Origin: DATLWN01 sp963764315
Lineage (GTDB): Bacteria; Pseudomonadota; Zetaproteobacteria; Mariprofundales; Mariprofundaceae
DNA: 64,000 nt
Assembly: GCA_963764315.1 (NCBI GenBank)
Contig: CAVXSB010000002.1
Location: 248,001 to 312,000 of the forward strand
Reading direction: 5' to 3'
Part shown: one piece after another, positions 20,148 to 27,843 of the stretch
Layout of the letters: every line of letters begins with the position of its first letter
Position numbering within the stretch: the stretch's first letter is position 1
Notes under the pieces: model-generated
The model's database searches: none
The model's input: only the letters and a program-made list of their open reading frames with translations
Told to the model about the DNA's origin: nothing
Program-made: the position numbers and the translations under genes

Positions 20148-20851
20148 GCATCCGCTTCGCCAAGATGCAGGCCCAGGGGAACGACTTCGTCATCCTCGAC
20201 GGCCGCCATCAGGTGCTGCCCGAGATGTCGGAGGAGATCATCGCGCAACTGGCCGACCGCCGCCTCGGCATCGGCTGCGACCAGGTGCTGGTGCTCTCCG
20301 CCGATGCCGAGGCTGACGTGCGCATGCGCATCTATAACCCGGACGGCAGCGAGGCCGGCAATTGCGGCAACGGCCTGCGCTGCGTCGGCTCGCTGCTGCT
20401 GCAGGGATCAAGCCAGGACAGCGTGCGCATCGCCCTGCCCGACCGCACGGTAACCGTGCGCCATGGCAAGCTAGGCATACAGGTGGAGATGGGTGCGGCG
20501 CGCGTCACAGAGTCCTCGCCCAAGCATGTGGATGTCGATCTCGGCAATCCGCACCGCGTATTCTTCGAGGCCGTCGAGGACTTCCCCACCGATCGCAACA
20601 TCGAGATCGTCACCGGCCGCGTCGGCCCGCATGCCTATATCGATATCATCGAGCGCGGCGTCGGCCGCACCCCCGCCTGCGGCAGTGGCGCCTGCGCCGT
20701 GGCCGCGGCCATCTGGCAGACCGATGACAGCACTGACCCGATCACCGTCTGCATGCCGGGCGGCGACGTGACCGTCTCCGGCGATGCCGGACACCTGCTG
20801 CTGGAAGGCCCTGTGGCCCACGTCTTCGACGGCTACATCGAGCTCGATTAG
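20144..20851 (+). CDS. dapF: Diaminopimelate epimerase DapF (short form)
   Basis: Interconverts LL- and meso-diaminopimelate by a two-cysteine mechanism. Both catalytic cysteines are present: NCGNGLRC (Cys74) and ACGSGAC (Cys179), with GNDFVILD at the N-terminus and IIERGVGR before the second Cys. The protein is 235 aa, clearly shorter than the usual 270-280; the loss is in the middle, between the two halves. ATG 20144 overlaps the queF stop as ATGA. It follows directly from dapE in the pathway, so the function is well supported despite the length. Confidence 0.9.
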   Translation: MSIRFAKMQAQGNDFVILDGRHQVLPEMSEEIIAQLADRRLGIGCDQVLVLSADAEADVRMRIYNPDGSEAGNCGNGLRCVGSLLLQGSSQDSVRIALPDRTVTVRHGKLGIQVEMGAARVTESSPKHVDVDLGNPHRVFFEAVEDFPTDRNIEIVTGRVGPHAYIDIIERGVGRTPACGSGACAVAAAIWQTDDSTDPITVCMPGGDVTVSGDAGHLLLEGPVAHVFDGYIELD

Positions 20852-21180
20852 CCCGTATCGAGTTCCATCATCTTGCCGCGATGGCAGCCAGATAGATGTC
20901 CCGGTTCCAGGCATTGATTGCTAGAGCGCGCCAGTCGCGTCCGGCTGGGATCACCACCAGAAGCGGGCATTCAACTATGAGCCCATGACCAAAAACAAAA
21001 TTCCCCTTGTCAGAACAAGTTTTTTATATACACTGGTCATGATTTTGTCAGTTGCGCACGTTTTCCCTTTGTTTCATCTTTTGATATATCGATTGATTTT
21101 TACTATGGGCCTATAACCGACGCCTTTGGTGAAATCCGAATCCTTCGGATTCGATTTTGATATGTTTAGGATTATTTAGT
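20852..21180. other. Gene-free transition from GC-rich to AT-rich DNA
   Basis: No convincing gene. The first 120 bases keep the local GC-rich composition; from about 20980 the sequence becomes AT-rich and stays so through the RRM gene. CTTGT-CAGA-ACAAG followed by TTTTTT (about 21006-21025) is a weak terminator-like hairpin. Several TTGTCA/TTGATA and TATATA/TACTAT hexamers are present, but no pair has convincing spacing. The last part is the RRM gene leader with its own hairpin. Confidence 0.5.
21137..21153 (+). repeat. Small hairpin in RRM gene leader
   Basis: CGAATCC-TTC-GGATTCG, a perfect 7-bp inverted repeat, lies 28 bases before the RRM start codon and upstream of its AGGA ribosome site. 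It could be a leader stem affecting mRNA stability or translation. There is no T-run long enough for a strong terminator (ATTTTG follows). Confidence 0.5.
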
Positions 21181-21435
21181 ATGAATATTTATGTTGGAAA
21201 CCTTTCCTTTAATAGCAATGATGAAAGCCTGCGTAATGCTTTCGCAGAGTTTGGTAATGTTGCTAGTGCAAAAGTGGTCATGGATCGCGAAACAGACCGC
21301 AGCCGCGGCTTTGGCTTTGTTGAAATGGATAGTAGCGACGAAGCAAGTGCTGCAATCAAAGCGCTTGATGGTGCTGAGCTTGACGGACGCAATCTGCGTG
21401 TAAATGAAGCCAACCCGCGCAAAGACCGCTTCTAA
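21181..21435 (+). CDS. RRM-type RNA-binding protein
   Basis: A single RNA recognition motif (84 aa), similar to cyanobacterial and proteobacterial cold-inducible Rbp proteins. RNP2 IYVGNL is at residues 3-8 and RNP1 RGFGFVEM is near 41-48, with the aromatic residues that stack on RNA intact. The C-terminus is a short basic tail (NPRKDRF) without the Gly-rich extension of some homologues. ATG 21181 has AGGA ten bases upstream. Base composition is lower in GC than neighbouring housekeeping genes. Single-gene unit closed by a strong terminator. Confidence 0.93.
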   Translation: MNIYVGNLSFNSNDESLRNAFAEFGNVASAKVVMDRETDRSRGFGFVEMDSSDEASAAIKALDGAELDGRNLRVNEANPRKDRF

Positions 21436-21460
21436 GAAAGGTTTTTCCTTCTAGAATCTA

Positions 21461-21487
21461 AAAGCCCGCCTCTGGCGGGCTTTTTTT
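21461..21487 (+). terminator. Intrinsic terminator after RRM gene (probably bidirectional)
   Basis: AAAGCCCGCC-TCTG-GCGGGCTTT followed by a run of seven T. The reverse strand also reads into TTTT after the stem, so it may end the convergent DUF1971 gene too. Confidence 0.93.
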
Positions 21488-21545
21488 ATTCCTCAATCAC
21501 AAGTCAAACGACCGTCCTGGTCCGAATAATTCTGGGGATGCAGGA

Positions 21546-21824
21546 CTACTCTGAGTGAAACTCTACATAGAAACGCACTGGTCCTAATGGGCGAACTTGG
21601 TGGGACATGGCTGGTTCAACGATACCGAGAGTGTTTTGGGTAAGAGTATGGAACTCCTCGACAGGCTCCAGTATATGATACTCAAGTGAGCCTTCAATCA
21701 CATGAATCACCCCCCATACCCCGATTTTCGTAGCGTGCCCACTCAGTAGGCCTGAAGGAATTGTATCCTCGGTAAATTCCGGCGTCCGCTTATACGGCTT
21801 AACTTCAGTAGGTAATGTTTTCAT
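21546..21824 (-). CDS. DUF1971 cupin-like protein (TehB N-domain type)
   Basis: A 92-residue cupin-like protein matching the DUF1971 domain found alone or at the N-terminus of some TehB tellurite-resistance methyltransferases: LPTEVKPYKRTPEFTEDTIPSGLLSGHATK, WGVIHVIEGSLEYHI, IVEPAMSHQVRPLGPVRFYVEF. His residues in the LLSGHATK and MSHQV stretches could bind metal (inference). GGAG precedes the ATG at good spacing. It is a single gene between the RRM and HPP genes; no tehB follows. Confidence 0.82.
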   Translation of the reverse strand: MKTLPTEVKPYKRTPEFTEDTIPSGLLSGHATKIGVWGVIHVIEGSLEYHILEPVEEFHTLTQNTLGIVEPAMSHQVRPLGPVRFYVEFHSE

Positions 21825-22014
21825 AAATGCTCCGACGTCGCCCCATCTTGAGTAGCACTGGCATTTAGAGTCCGAGTCTCACTGTAGCCGATTTTGCAGC
21901 CAGTCGCTTTGCGTAAGCAGCGGCCTAAGTTGATTCGGCATCAGACAGTAGATCAATAATTAAGTATTGTGTCCCCGGAATACGCACAGTGTACATGATC
22001 TGGGCAACGTATAT

Positions 22015-22725
22015 TCAGACAGGCCACTCAACATTATCTTTATCTGTTCGTAACCGGGCATGCGCTTCCGCCCGATGAGCGAACTCTAGCAAATCACTTT
22101 CGGTTACATCGATGGGTGAATCAATCTGCTTTAGGGCGTGGGTGATATCCTCTCGATCGATCTGCAGGCATTTGCTGGGCTGCGTTATGCGCCGCTGGAA
22201 AACGGCCGGGTAACGGCGCCGACTGAACAGGTTGTTGAACACAAAAGTGATGGCAAGGATTGTCAACGCGTTAATCATCACGGGTTTGTACACAAATCCA
22301 TAGCCCAGCACATGAATGCTGTGTCCACCCATCACCGCAGCCAAGGCCGTGGCGCCACCAGGAGGGTGTAAGCTGCGCGTATAGTGCATAGCCAGCACCG
22401 CGAGCGATACCGCCGCCGCAGCCGCGAATACCGGCATAGGAATCCAGCGCGCACAGGTGACGCCGACAACGGCCGAGACCAATTGCCCGCCGGTGGCGGC
22501 CCAAGGCTGAGACAGCTGTCCATGCGGCACGGCGAACAAGAGCACCGCCGAGGCCCCCATGGATCCGACCATAAGCCAGGTATCGCCGTATGACAGAAAG
22601 CGCGAACTGATCCACGCCGTGGCCAGGATGCCGGCAAAAGCACCGACCGACGCCACCCATCGCTCTCCATGGCCAACACGGTGATTCTCCATGCCCAGCC
22701 AACGTTGAATGCTTTTGAATCTCAA
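22015..22725 (-). CDS. HPP-family integral membrane protein
   Basis: Membrane protein (236 aa) of the HPP family, whose defining segment HPPGGA is present as RSLHPPGGATALAAVMGG. Four to five helices fill residues 25-170, followed by a cytoplasmic C-terminal tail (about 175-236). Some HPP proteins transport nitrite in cyanobacteria and plastids; the role here is unknown. The frame starts with TTG at 22725, giving an N-terminus (SIQRWLGMENHRVGHGERW) that aligns with family members; ATG 22692 is the alternative. A monocistronic-looking gene in the accessory region. Confidence 0.85.
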   Translation of the reverse strand: MRFKSIQRWLGMENHRVGHGERWVASVGAFAGILATAWISSRFLSYGDTWLMVGSMGASAVLLFAVPHGQLSQPWAATGGQLVSAVVGVTCARWIPMPVFAAAAAVSLAVLAMHYTRSLHPPGGATALAAVMGGHSIHVLGYGFVYKPVMINALTILAITFVFNNLFSRRRYPAVFQRRITQPSKCLQIDREDITHALKQIDSPIDVTESDLLEFAHRAEAHARLRTDKDNVEWPV

Positions 22726-22831
22726 TCCCCGCTCCGGCCGAAAAACACGATGTTTCGCATCTTCGTGGCAGTCGGACGGCAGGGAGATCGTGCCTTGGTC
22801 GTTGTCGATTGAACGACGTGTGTCAATAGGA

Positions 22832-22856
22832 AACGGGGCGGCTGTGCCGCCCCGTT
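22832..22856. repeat. Strong GC hairpin, 11-bp stem
   Basis: AACGGGGCGGC-TGT-GCCGCCCCGTT, a perfect 11-bp stem with a 3-base loop. On the minus strand it is followed by TTTCCTATT, so it could end a transcript coming from the right. On the plus strand no T-run follows. Confidence 0.75.
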
Positions 22857-22859
22857 GAG

Positions 22860-22906
22860 TTCAGCCAATGGTGTGGGGGAGCCGGGGAGGCTGTTCCATG
22901 GCTGAA
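22860..22906. repeat. Second stem: TTCAGCCA / TGGCTGAA
   Basis: An 8-bp perfect inverted repeat separated by about 31 bases that contain a smaller AGCC/GGCT pair. It lies only 3 bases after the first hairpin, so the two may fold as one structured RNA. Confidence 0.55.
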
Positions 22907-22938
22907 AGCCTAATCGGATCATGCCGCTGCTGATGCCG

Positions 22939-23002
22939 CCGTCATATGCGTTGCTCGTAGACCATGCTCACCTGACGCCTCCTCAGGCCCATCATATGAC
23001 GG
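22939..23002. repeat. Third stem: CCGTCATATG / CATATGACGG with nested hairpin
   Basis: A perfect 10-bp inverted repeat enclosing 44 bases, with a nested CCTGA/TCAGG hairpin at 22971-22987. The outer arms are themselves near-palindromic (CATATG). An AT-rich stretch and TATAAT follow immediately. This could be a regulator-binding pair of half-sites, the closing stem of a structured RNA, or an element end. Confidence 0.6.
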
Positions 23003-23203
23003 TATTAATATATCTATAATGCAACAATAGGTTCATCAGGCCGTGCTGTAAAGATCGGGCAAATATTGAATGCAACTCATTGAATTATAATATCTATTTA
23101 ACCTATAGATAATTTATGGTTGACCCGCCAATTCGGCGCACAGAAGATTCATTGCCGATATATTTTATGTGTGAGCCGCCTTAAAATCGCGGGGAGGGTT
23201 CGT

Positions 23204-23242
23204 GTGAGTACGGTTTATGAATTACTGGAAACGATGCTGTGA
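23204..23242 (+). CDS. Candidate 12-residue leader peptide
   Basis: GTG at 23204 lies 7 bases after GGGGAGG, the best ribosome site in this region, and encodes a 12-residue peptide ending ETML. Its TGA overlaps the GTG of the next small ORF. The arrangement resembles a regulatory leader or translational-coupling ORF. It may instead be the N-terminal piece of a gene broken by a frameshift; composition alone cannot decide. Confidence 0.35.
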   Translation: MSTVYELLETML

Positions 23243-23421
23243 TCAACGCTGCGGTGGAGATCGCTTATCGCCGAGCTATCGTTGACGCCTATATCCATCG
23301 CCACTTCGAGAACGTAGGCATGACCCGGCAGAAAGCCAGGCAGAAGGCCTTCCTGACCATGGCGTTCGCTGGTCCGAACTGCATGGGCAAGGGCATGCGC
23401 AATGGAACGATTGCCGGATGA
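23239..23421 (+). CDS. Small unknown ORF coupled to efflux operon
   Basis: Sixty codons from GTG 23239 to TGA 23421, basic, with YRRAIVDAYIHRHFENVGMTRQKARQKAF in the centre; no family recognised. Its GTG overlaps the stop of the 12-codon leader (GTGA) and its own stop overlaps the MFS start codon (ATGA). That four-base overlap chain is the main support for translation. It could be a remnant of a larger gene. The base composition is richer in GC than the MFS gene that follows, suggesting the junction of foreign DNA lies near 23420. Confidence 0.4.
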   Translation: MINAAVEIAYRRAIVDAYIHRHFENVGMTRQKARQKAFLTMAFAGPNCMGKGMRNGTIAG

Positions 23422-25007
23422 CGGCCCGGACTTTCTCCATGATCAGCCTTGAAAGATACTCGAAGGTATTAACCACCCCGCAGTTTATTCTGCTAAACCT
23501 GACGCTGGGCATAGGGCATTTCATGGTTCTCCTAAATGCAGGAGCTTATCTACCCATGCTGCCTTACATATCGGGTACTACGGGTGTGAATTTTCCATAT
23601 GCGGTCTGGGGACAATGTGATTATTTCACTGGCATGAGTGCTGCCTTCATAATTACTCGTGCCCTCATGAAGCGATATGGGCCAAAATATGTGGCAATCC
23701 TCTCATACATTCTTTTCGCAGTATCCAGTTTAATTGCTCTGTTCATCATACCATTCTATTCCGTTTATATAGCGAATCGGGTTGTACAAGGATTTTCGGC
23801 CGGCATCAGCATCATCTCATCGTTCTTTTTGCTCTTAGAATACTACAAAGAAGAAGAACAGAAGACCGCTAACGCTCTATGGAGCTTGGCTCTGTTTGTC
23901 CCTTATTCGATTGGACCAGCATTGGGAGGCTGGCTTGCCTACGTAATGGGCGACTGGCGGCTCCTTTTTATTATTTCATTTCCTATCGCCATTTTCGTGG
24001 CATGTATGCTTTGGGCTTTGCTTGCAGACTGGGAAGATGAAGTCGATTCTTCTTATCCAATAGCAACCACTTTGCAAATGTTTTTTTTGTTTTTTATTGC
24101 GGCTATTTCATTGCAGGAATTCTTTGATGTTGGCTTATTGAGCGATCTAACAAGCAGATATAAAGAGCATTGGTGGATTTTGTTTGTATTTGTCATATCT
24201 ATATTCCTTTTCATCGAAAAGAACCATTCATCAAACGCCCCATTAATACGGGCATCAATATTTTCACATCCTAACTATGCGTACGGAATGTTAATTTTGT
24301 GCCTCGGGTTTATGGTGTTTCAAAGTGCCATTGTACAATATGTCCTTCGCATCCAATTCGTAGAAGGCTATACCGCTTGGCATGCAGGCTTGCTTTTCCT
24401 ACCAATTTTTGTGTTCTCGAAACCACTCAGTGTTTTATCTCAGCATTTAATCCACAAGGGAAATGATCCCCGCTTGTTGGCAAGCATCTCATTCTTGGCC
24501 TTCTCTGTGTGTTTCTGGTGGATTTCTGGTTACAGCCGTCCAGCGACTTGGGAGACCTTGCTTTGGCCTCAATTCCTGATGGGAGCAGCATTAGGCCTGT
24601 TATTTGTGTCGATGACTGCAACTGCGCTTAGCCATGTTCCCAAGCCAGACCAGGTGCATGCAGTGGATGTACTCAATACCGTTCGCAACCTTGCAGCAGG
24701 TCTAGCCATTACCTTTTCTGATATCGGCTGGTCCCACCTGTTCGACCATGAGCACAACCTATTAACCACTCAGGGCGTCTCAAATTCCAGACGATTCGCC
24801 TCCACCTTTGATGTGCCCTCAGCGATCCATCTGCTACATGAAAAGATAGATCTCCAAAGTTCGTACATGACATTCAACGACCTGTTTCACCTACTTTCGA
24901 TACTTTCCATAGCCCTAGCTGCATTGATCTGGCTGGCTCACCCCCCCTCTAAGAATGTGCTTGATCGCGATATGGATTTGTTAGAAAACTATGGAGAAGA
25001 GCCTTGA
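23418..25007 (+). CDS. MFS transporter, DHA2/EmrB-like (14 helices)
   Basis: Inner-membrane drug:proton antiporter-like protein (529 aa) with about 14 hydrophobic helices, the DHA2 layout. Recognisable pieces are RALMKRYGPKYVAIL (motif A-like loop), ANRVVQGFSAGISI (motif B-like, with Arg and Gly), and GPALGGWLAYVMGDWRLLFIISFP (motif C/D region with WRLLF). The start ATG overlaps the preceding small ORF and its stop overlaps the TTG start of the lipoprotein gene. The codon composition is markedly AT-richer than flanking core genes, indicating horizontal transfer. With its two neighbours it forms an EmrAB-TolC-like pump; substrate unknown. Confidence 0.9.
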   Translation: MTARTFSMISLERYSKVLTTPQFILLNLTLGIGHFMVLLNAGAYLPMLPYISGTTGVNFPYAVWGQCDYFTGMSAAFIITRALMKRYGPKYVAILSYILFAVSSLIALFIIPFYSVYIANRVVQGFSAGISIISSFFLLLEYYKEEEQKTANALWSLALFVPYSIGPALGGWLAYVMGDWRLLFIISFPIAIFVACMLWALLADWEDEVDSSYPIATTLQMFFLFFIAAISLQEFFDVGLLSDLTSRYKEHWWILFVFVISIFLFIEKNHSSNAPLIRASIFSHPNYAYGMLILCLGFMVFQSAIVQYVLRIQFVEGYTAWHAGLLFLPIFVFSKPLSVLSQHLIHKGNDPRLLASISFLAFSVCFWWISGYSRPATWETLLWPQFLMGAALGLLFVSMTATALSHVPKPDQVHAVDVLNTVRNLAAGLAITFSDIGWSHLFDHEHNLLTTQGVSNSRRFASTFDVPSAIHLLHEKIDLQSSYMTFNDLFHLLSILSIALAALIWLAHPPSKNVLDRDMDLLENYGEEP

Positions 25008-26416
25008 GGTACTTACTGCTCATAATAGGTCTGTTATTGGTAGGATGCGCTCCTGCCATCCAGCCTGGCGCTTCTATCCTGAAGCATGTAGGTCTGCCAA
25101 AAGAACTGGTGAGATCAAATCCGGCCGTGGAACCCAGCAATAAAGCCTTGCCAGGGAAGTGGTGGCTTGAATTCCATGATTCTCATCTAGATCACCTTGT
25201 TGACATGGCACTTGCTGACAATCCAGGCCTAAAAATAGCAGATGCTCGCCTGCACCTTGCTCAAGCTACTGTCATGAGTGCTGAGTCTCTGAGATCAATT
25301 CATGCAAATAACATTGACCAAATCATCAGGCACAAGTTATCCAAGAATGGCAACCACTCAATCTATAACGGCAAGACATCTACGATTGGTATAGTCGGTC
25401 TGCCGGTCGTGAACTACCACCTGGATTTCTGGCACAGCGACAGCGAGGTCATTGCGTCAAACCAGTCCGCAGAGCAGATGGCAGCAGCACAACTTCGACA
25501 GGCTGCCCTGATGCTGAGTTCCGCTGTCATCAAAACCTATTTCGCCCTGAATACCGCAAGGCAACTCGTGTCGGTTCAAACGGAGATCGTTGACCTGACC
25601 AAAGACGAACTGAGCATCCAGGATACGGCGTTCCAGGCAGGTCTGCGACCTGCCTCTCCATCAATCGCTCGAAGAGCGAGCCTGCTGGATGCGCAAAATA
25701 CTCTGGCCTTGCTGCAAATGCGGTCCGAAATCCTGCGCTTCTCGTTGTTGGAACTACTTGGCAAGAAGCCTCGGGACAAGCTTCCTGAGTTGTCGACCGA
25801 AGCAACGGTTCCTCATCGTTTCAGGATTCCGCAACGTATCGACCTCGACCTGATTGCCCAGCGCCCTGACATCCAGGCCGCGCTATGGAATATCCAGCGC
25901 AGTGCTCACCTGGAAAACGTGGCCCATGCTGCGTTTTATCCGAACATCAATTTACATGCGTTGGCCGGATTCAACAGCATCGGGCTCTCGAAACTGCTCG
26001 TCCCTGGAGGTTTTACCTACGCCTTCGGTCCAGCCATCAATTTACCCATCTTCGAGGGCGGTTACCTTGTAGGCAGGCTTCATGAAAGTGAGGCGACCTA
26101 TGACATGGCTGTGCGTCAATACAACAAGGATGTGTTCGCAGCAATTCGGCAGATCGCAGACACGCTTGCAACACTGCAATACACCCGGGTACGGCTCGAT
26201 AACAGGTCATCTTCGCTTGAGCTGAGAATGTCCCAGAAGCGCATCGCCGAATCCGGGTTTCGTACCGGAATCACAAGCAAATTGCCCTATCTAAAAGCGG
26301 CGATCCTTATGGATCGTGAAAAAATGGCATATGTGGAGGAAAGCTTGAACTGGTTGAACAGCATTACCAATACAGCAACCGCTCTCGGGGGCGGATTCGG
26401 CAAGTGGTCATTATGA
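25004..26416 (+). CDS. NodT/OprM-family outer membrane efflux lipoprotein
   Basis: Outer-membrane channel (470 aa) with an N-terminal lipobox LLLVGC (Cys15), so it is probably lipidated like OprM and NodT. Two repeats of the OEP fold are evident, including WWLEFHDSHLDHLVDMALADNPGLKIADARL and, in the second half, RPDIQAALWNIQRSAHLENVAHAAFYPNINLHALAGF. It begins with TTG at 25004, overlapping the MFS stop (TTGA), with GGAGAAGAG upstream. Its stop overlaps the HlyD start as ATGA. The order inner pump, outer channel, adaptor is unusual compared with emrAB, where the channel is usually elsewhere. Confidence 0.9.
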   Translation: MRYLLLIIGLLLVGCAPAIQPGASILKHVGLPKELVRSNPAVEPSNKALPGKWWLEFHDSHLDHLVDMALADNPGLKIADARLHLAQATVMSAESLRSIHANNIDQIIRHKLSKNGNHSIYNGKTSTIGIVGLPVVNYHLDFWHSDSEVIASNQSAEQMAAAQLRQAALMLSSAVIKTYFALNTARQLVSVQTEIVDLTKDELSIQDTAFQAGLRPASPSIARRASLLDAQNTLALLQMRSEILRFSLLELLGKKPRDKLPELSTEATVPHRFRIPQRIDLDLIAQRPDIQAALWNIQRSAHLENVAHAAFYPNINLHALAGFNSIGLSKLLVPGGFTYAFGPAINLPIFEGGYLVGRLHESEATYDMAVRQYNKDVFAAIRQIADTLATLQYTRVRLDNRSSSLELRMSQKRIAESGFRTGITSKLPYLKAAILMDREKMAYVEESLNWLNSITNTATALGGGFGKWSL

Positions 26417-27579
26417 AATCAGGCTCCATGACTCACTCTGAAATCAGGCACCATCGACTAAAATGGGTGCTTGCTTTTGCGCTGATTGTTTCCGCAGGGC
26501 TCTTCTCTTGGTGGTACCTTTTTCTGAGGTCCACCGTTGTAAGCGATGATGCTTATGTGATGGGAAACGTCATTCCCCTCCAGGCATTGGTACCAGGCAT
26601 TGTTTCCCGCATCGGTGTGGATAACAGCATGCGGGTTAGTACTGGACAGTGGCTATTGAGCGAAGAGCACAACCTGACTGATGCGCAAATGAGAAAAGCA
26701 GAGGCGAATTTGGCTGAATCCGTTCGCCAGACGAGAAGCCTTTTTGCTCAGGTCAAGGCAGAGAATGCTGAAATCGCAGCCATTCGCACCCAGAGGAAAA
26801 AGCTGGTGTCTGATCTCGCGCGCTATGTTAGGGCCGAAAAGAGTGGGGCTGTTTCAAACCAACTGGTATCAGACACCCAAGCCGACGTCGCTGTTATCGA
26901 AAGCAAGCTTGCAAGAGCCCAATCCAACCTCCGCAAGACAAAAGCCCTAGTAGAGGGTACAGATGTCAATGATAATCCATTGGTTCGGAAGGCCCGCGCA
27001 GAATTTGTCGAGTCGTATATTCAGCATCGACGCTCAAAGCTGTTTTCGCCTGTGAGCGGTTATGTCGCCAATAGGCGAGTACAGGCTGGGGAGCAGGTAA
27101 AGGCTGGGCAGGTTCTGATGTCCGTCGTGCCCCTAGATGACTTGTGGATCACGGCCAACCTCAAGGAAACAAGACTTGCACACGTTAGAACCGGAGAGGA
27201 CGTGATTATTCACGCGGATGTATATGGGAATGAAACGACCTTTCACGGCAAGGTGATTGGCATCGAACCATCTGGAGGGAGTACCTTCAGCCTATTCCCG
27301 CCCAATAATGCCACGGGTAACTACATTCATATTGTTGAGCGTGTACCCGTGCGGATCAGCATCTCCGCAGCGGAATTGAAATCCCATCCTCTGAGGCCCG
27401 GCATGTCGGTTAAGGTAGAGATCAACACAGCGAACTTCGTCAACCTCCCCGACCTTGCCACTGAAGTAAAAGCGGCTGGAGAAAGCTACGGGACCCCCAT
27501 CTATCGGAAAGAGCTGGCAGAAGCGCGGCGTGCCGCGCAAACAATCATTAATGACAACCGATGTCACATCTCTCCTTAG
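26413..27579 (+). CDS. EmrA/HlyD-family membrane fusion protein
   Basis: Periplasmic adaptor (388 aa) for the MFS pump. One N-terminal helix (WVLAFALIVSAGLFSWWYLF) is followed by STVVSDDAYVMGNVIPLQALVPGIV, the EmrA-type first lipoyl half, then long coiled-coil helices (about 90-190), KLFSPVSGYVANRRVQAGEQVKAGQVLMSVVPLDDLWITANLKET (second lipoyl half and beta domain) and FSLFPPNNATGNYIHIVERVPVRI near the C-terminus, all EmrA hallmarks. Start taken at 26413 by ATGA overlap with the channel gene. Last gene of the operon; a terminator lies 87 bases downstream. Confidence 0.92.
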   Translation: MKSGSMTHSEIRHHRLKWVLAFALIVSAGLFSWWYLFLRSTVVSDDAYVMGNVIPLQALVPGIVSRIGVDNSMRVSTGQWLLSEEHNLTDAQMRKAEANLAESVRQTRSLFAQVKAENAEIAAIRTQRKKLVSDLARYVRAEKSGAVSNQLVSDTQADVAVIESKLARAQSNLRKTKALVEGTDVNDNPLVRKARAEFVESYIQHRRSKLFSPVSGYVANRRVQAGEQVKAGQVLMSVVPLDDLWITANLKETRLAHVRTGEDVIIHADVYGNETTFHGKVIGIEPSGGSTFSLFPPNNATGNYIHIVERVPVRISISAAELKSHPLRPGMSVKVEINTANFVNLPDLATEVKAAGESYGTPIYRKELAEARRAAQTIINDNRCHISP

Positions 27580-27843
27580 GGCATAATTAATGCAAGTGGA
27601 AGATAAGGCCCTCCTCATCGAAATTGAAATCAGCAAGAGGAAACATAGCGGAGCGCTACATTGCAGAACGCTAAGGGCCTACGGTCTCTTAGCGTTTTGA
27701 GCGTATTAATCGGCTATGCCTGGGAATAGCTAAACGTTCAGATGTGTTGATAAAATTATAGGTCGCCACTTTTCTTATATTAATTAACACACGCCTATTA
27801 TGTACAATGGGAGCATACATTTATCATTTCCGCCTACTCCGCG
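27580..27843. other. AT-rich spacer after efflux operon
   Basis: Contains the operon terminator (27667-27698) and otherwise AT-rich DNA without a gene, tRNA or obvious attachment site. It leads into the antitoxin-like remnant on the opposite strand. Confidence 0.5.
27667..27698 (+). terminator. Intrinsic terminator of efflux operon
   Basis: AACGCTAAG ... CTTAGCGTT, a 9-bp perfect stem with a 12-base loop that can extend partly inward, ending in TTTT. It lies 87 bases after the HlyD-type gene stop. Confidence 0.8.

Larger units (their letters stand above)
22726..23203. other. Long intergenic segment with several inverted repeats
   Basis: No gene I can support. It carries three separate perfect inverted repeats between 22832 and 23002 (listed individually), then a strongly AT-rich stretch (23003-23130) with TATAAT at 23015-23020 and another near 23088, suitable for promoters of the following efflux operon but without good -35 partners. 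The composition switch near 23000 is the likely left edge of the transferred efflux operon. Confidence 0.5.

Noticed and set aside
22722..22922. A 66-codon minus-strand ORF overlapping the HPP start
   Set aside because: It runs through the 22832-22856 hairpin, no recognisable protein, no convincing ribosome site.
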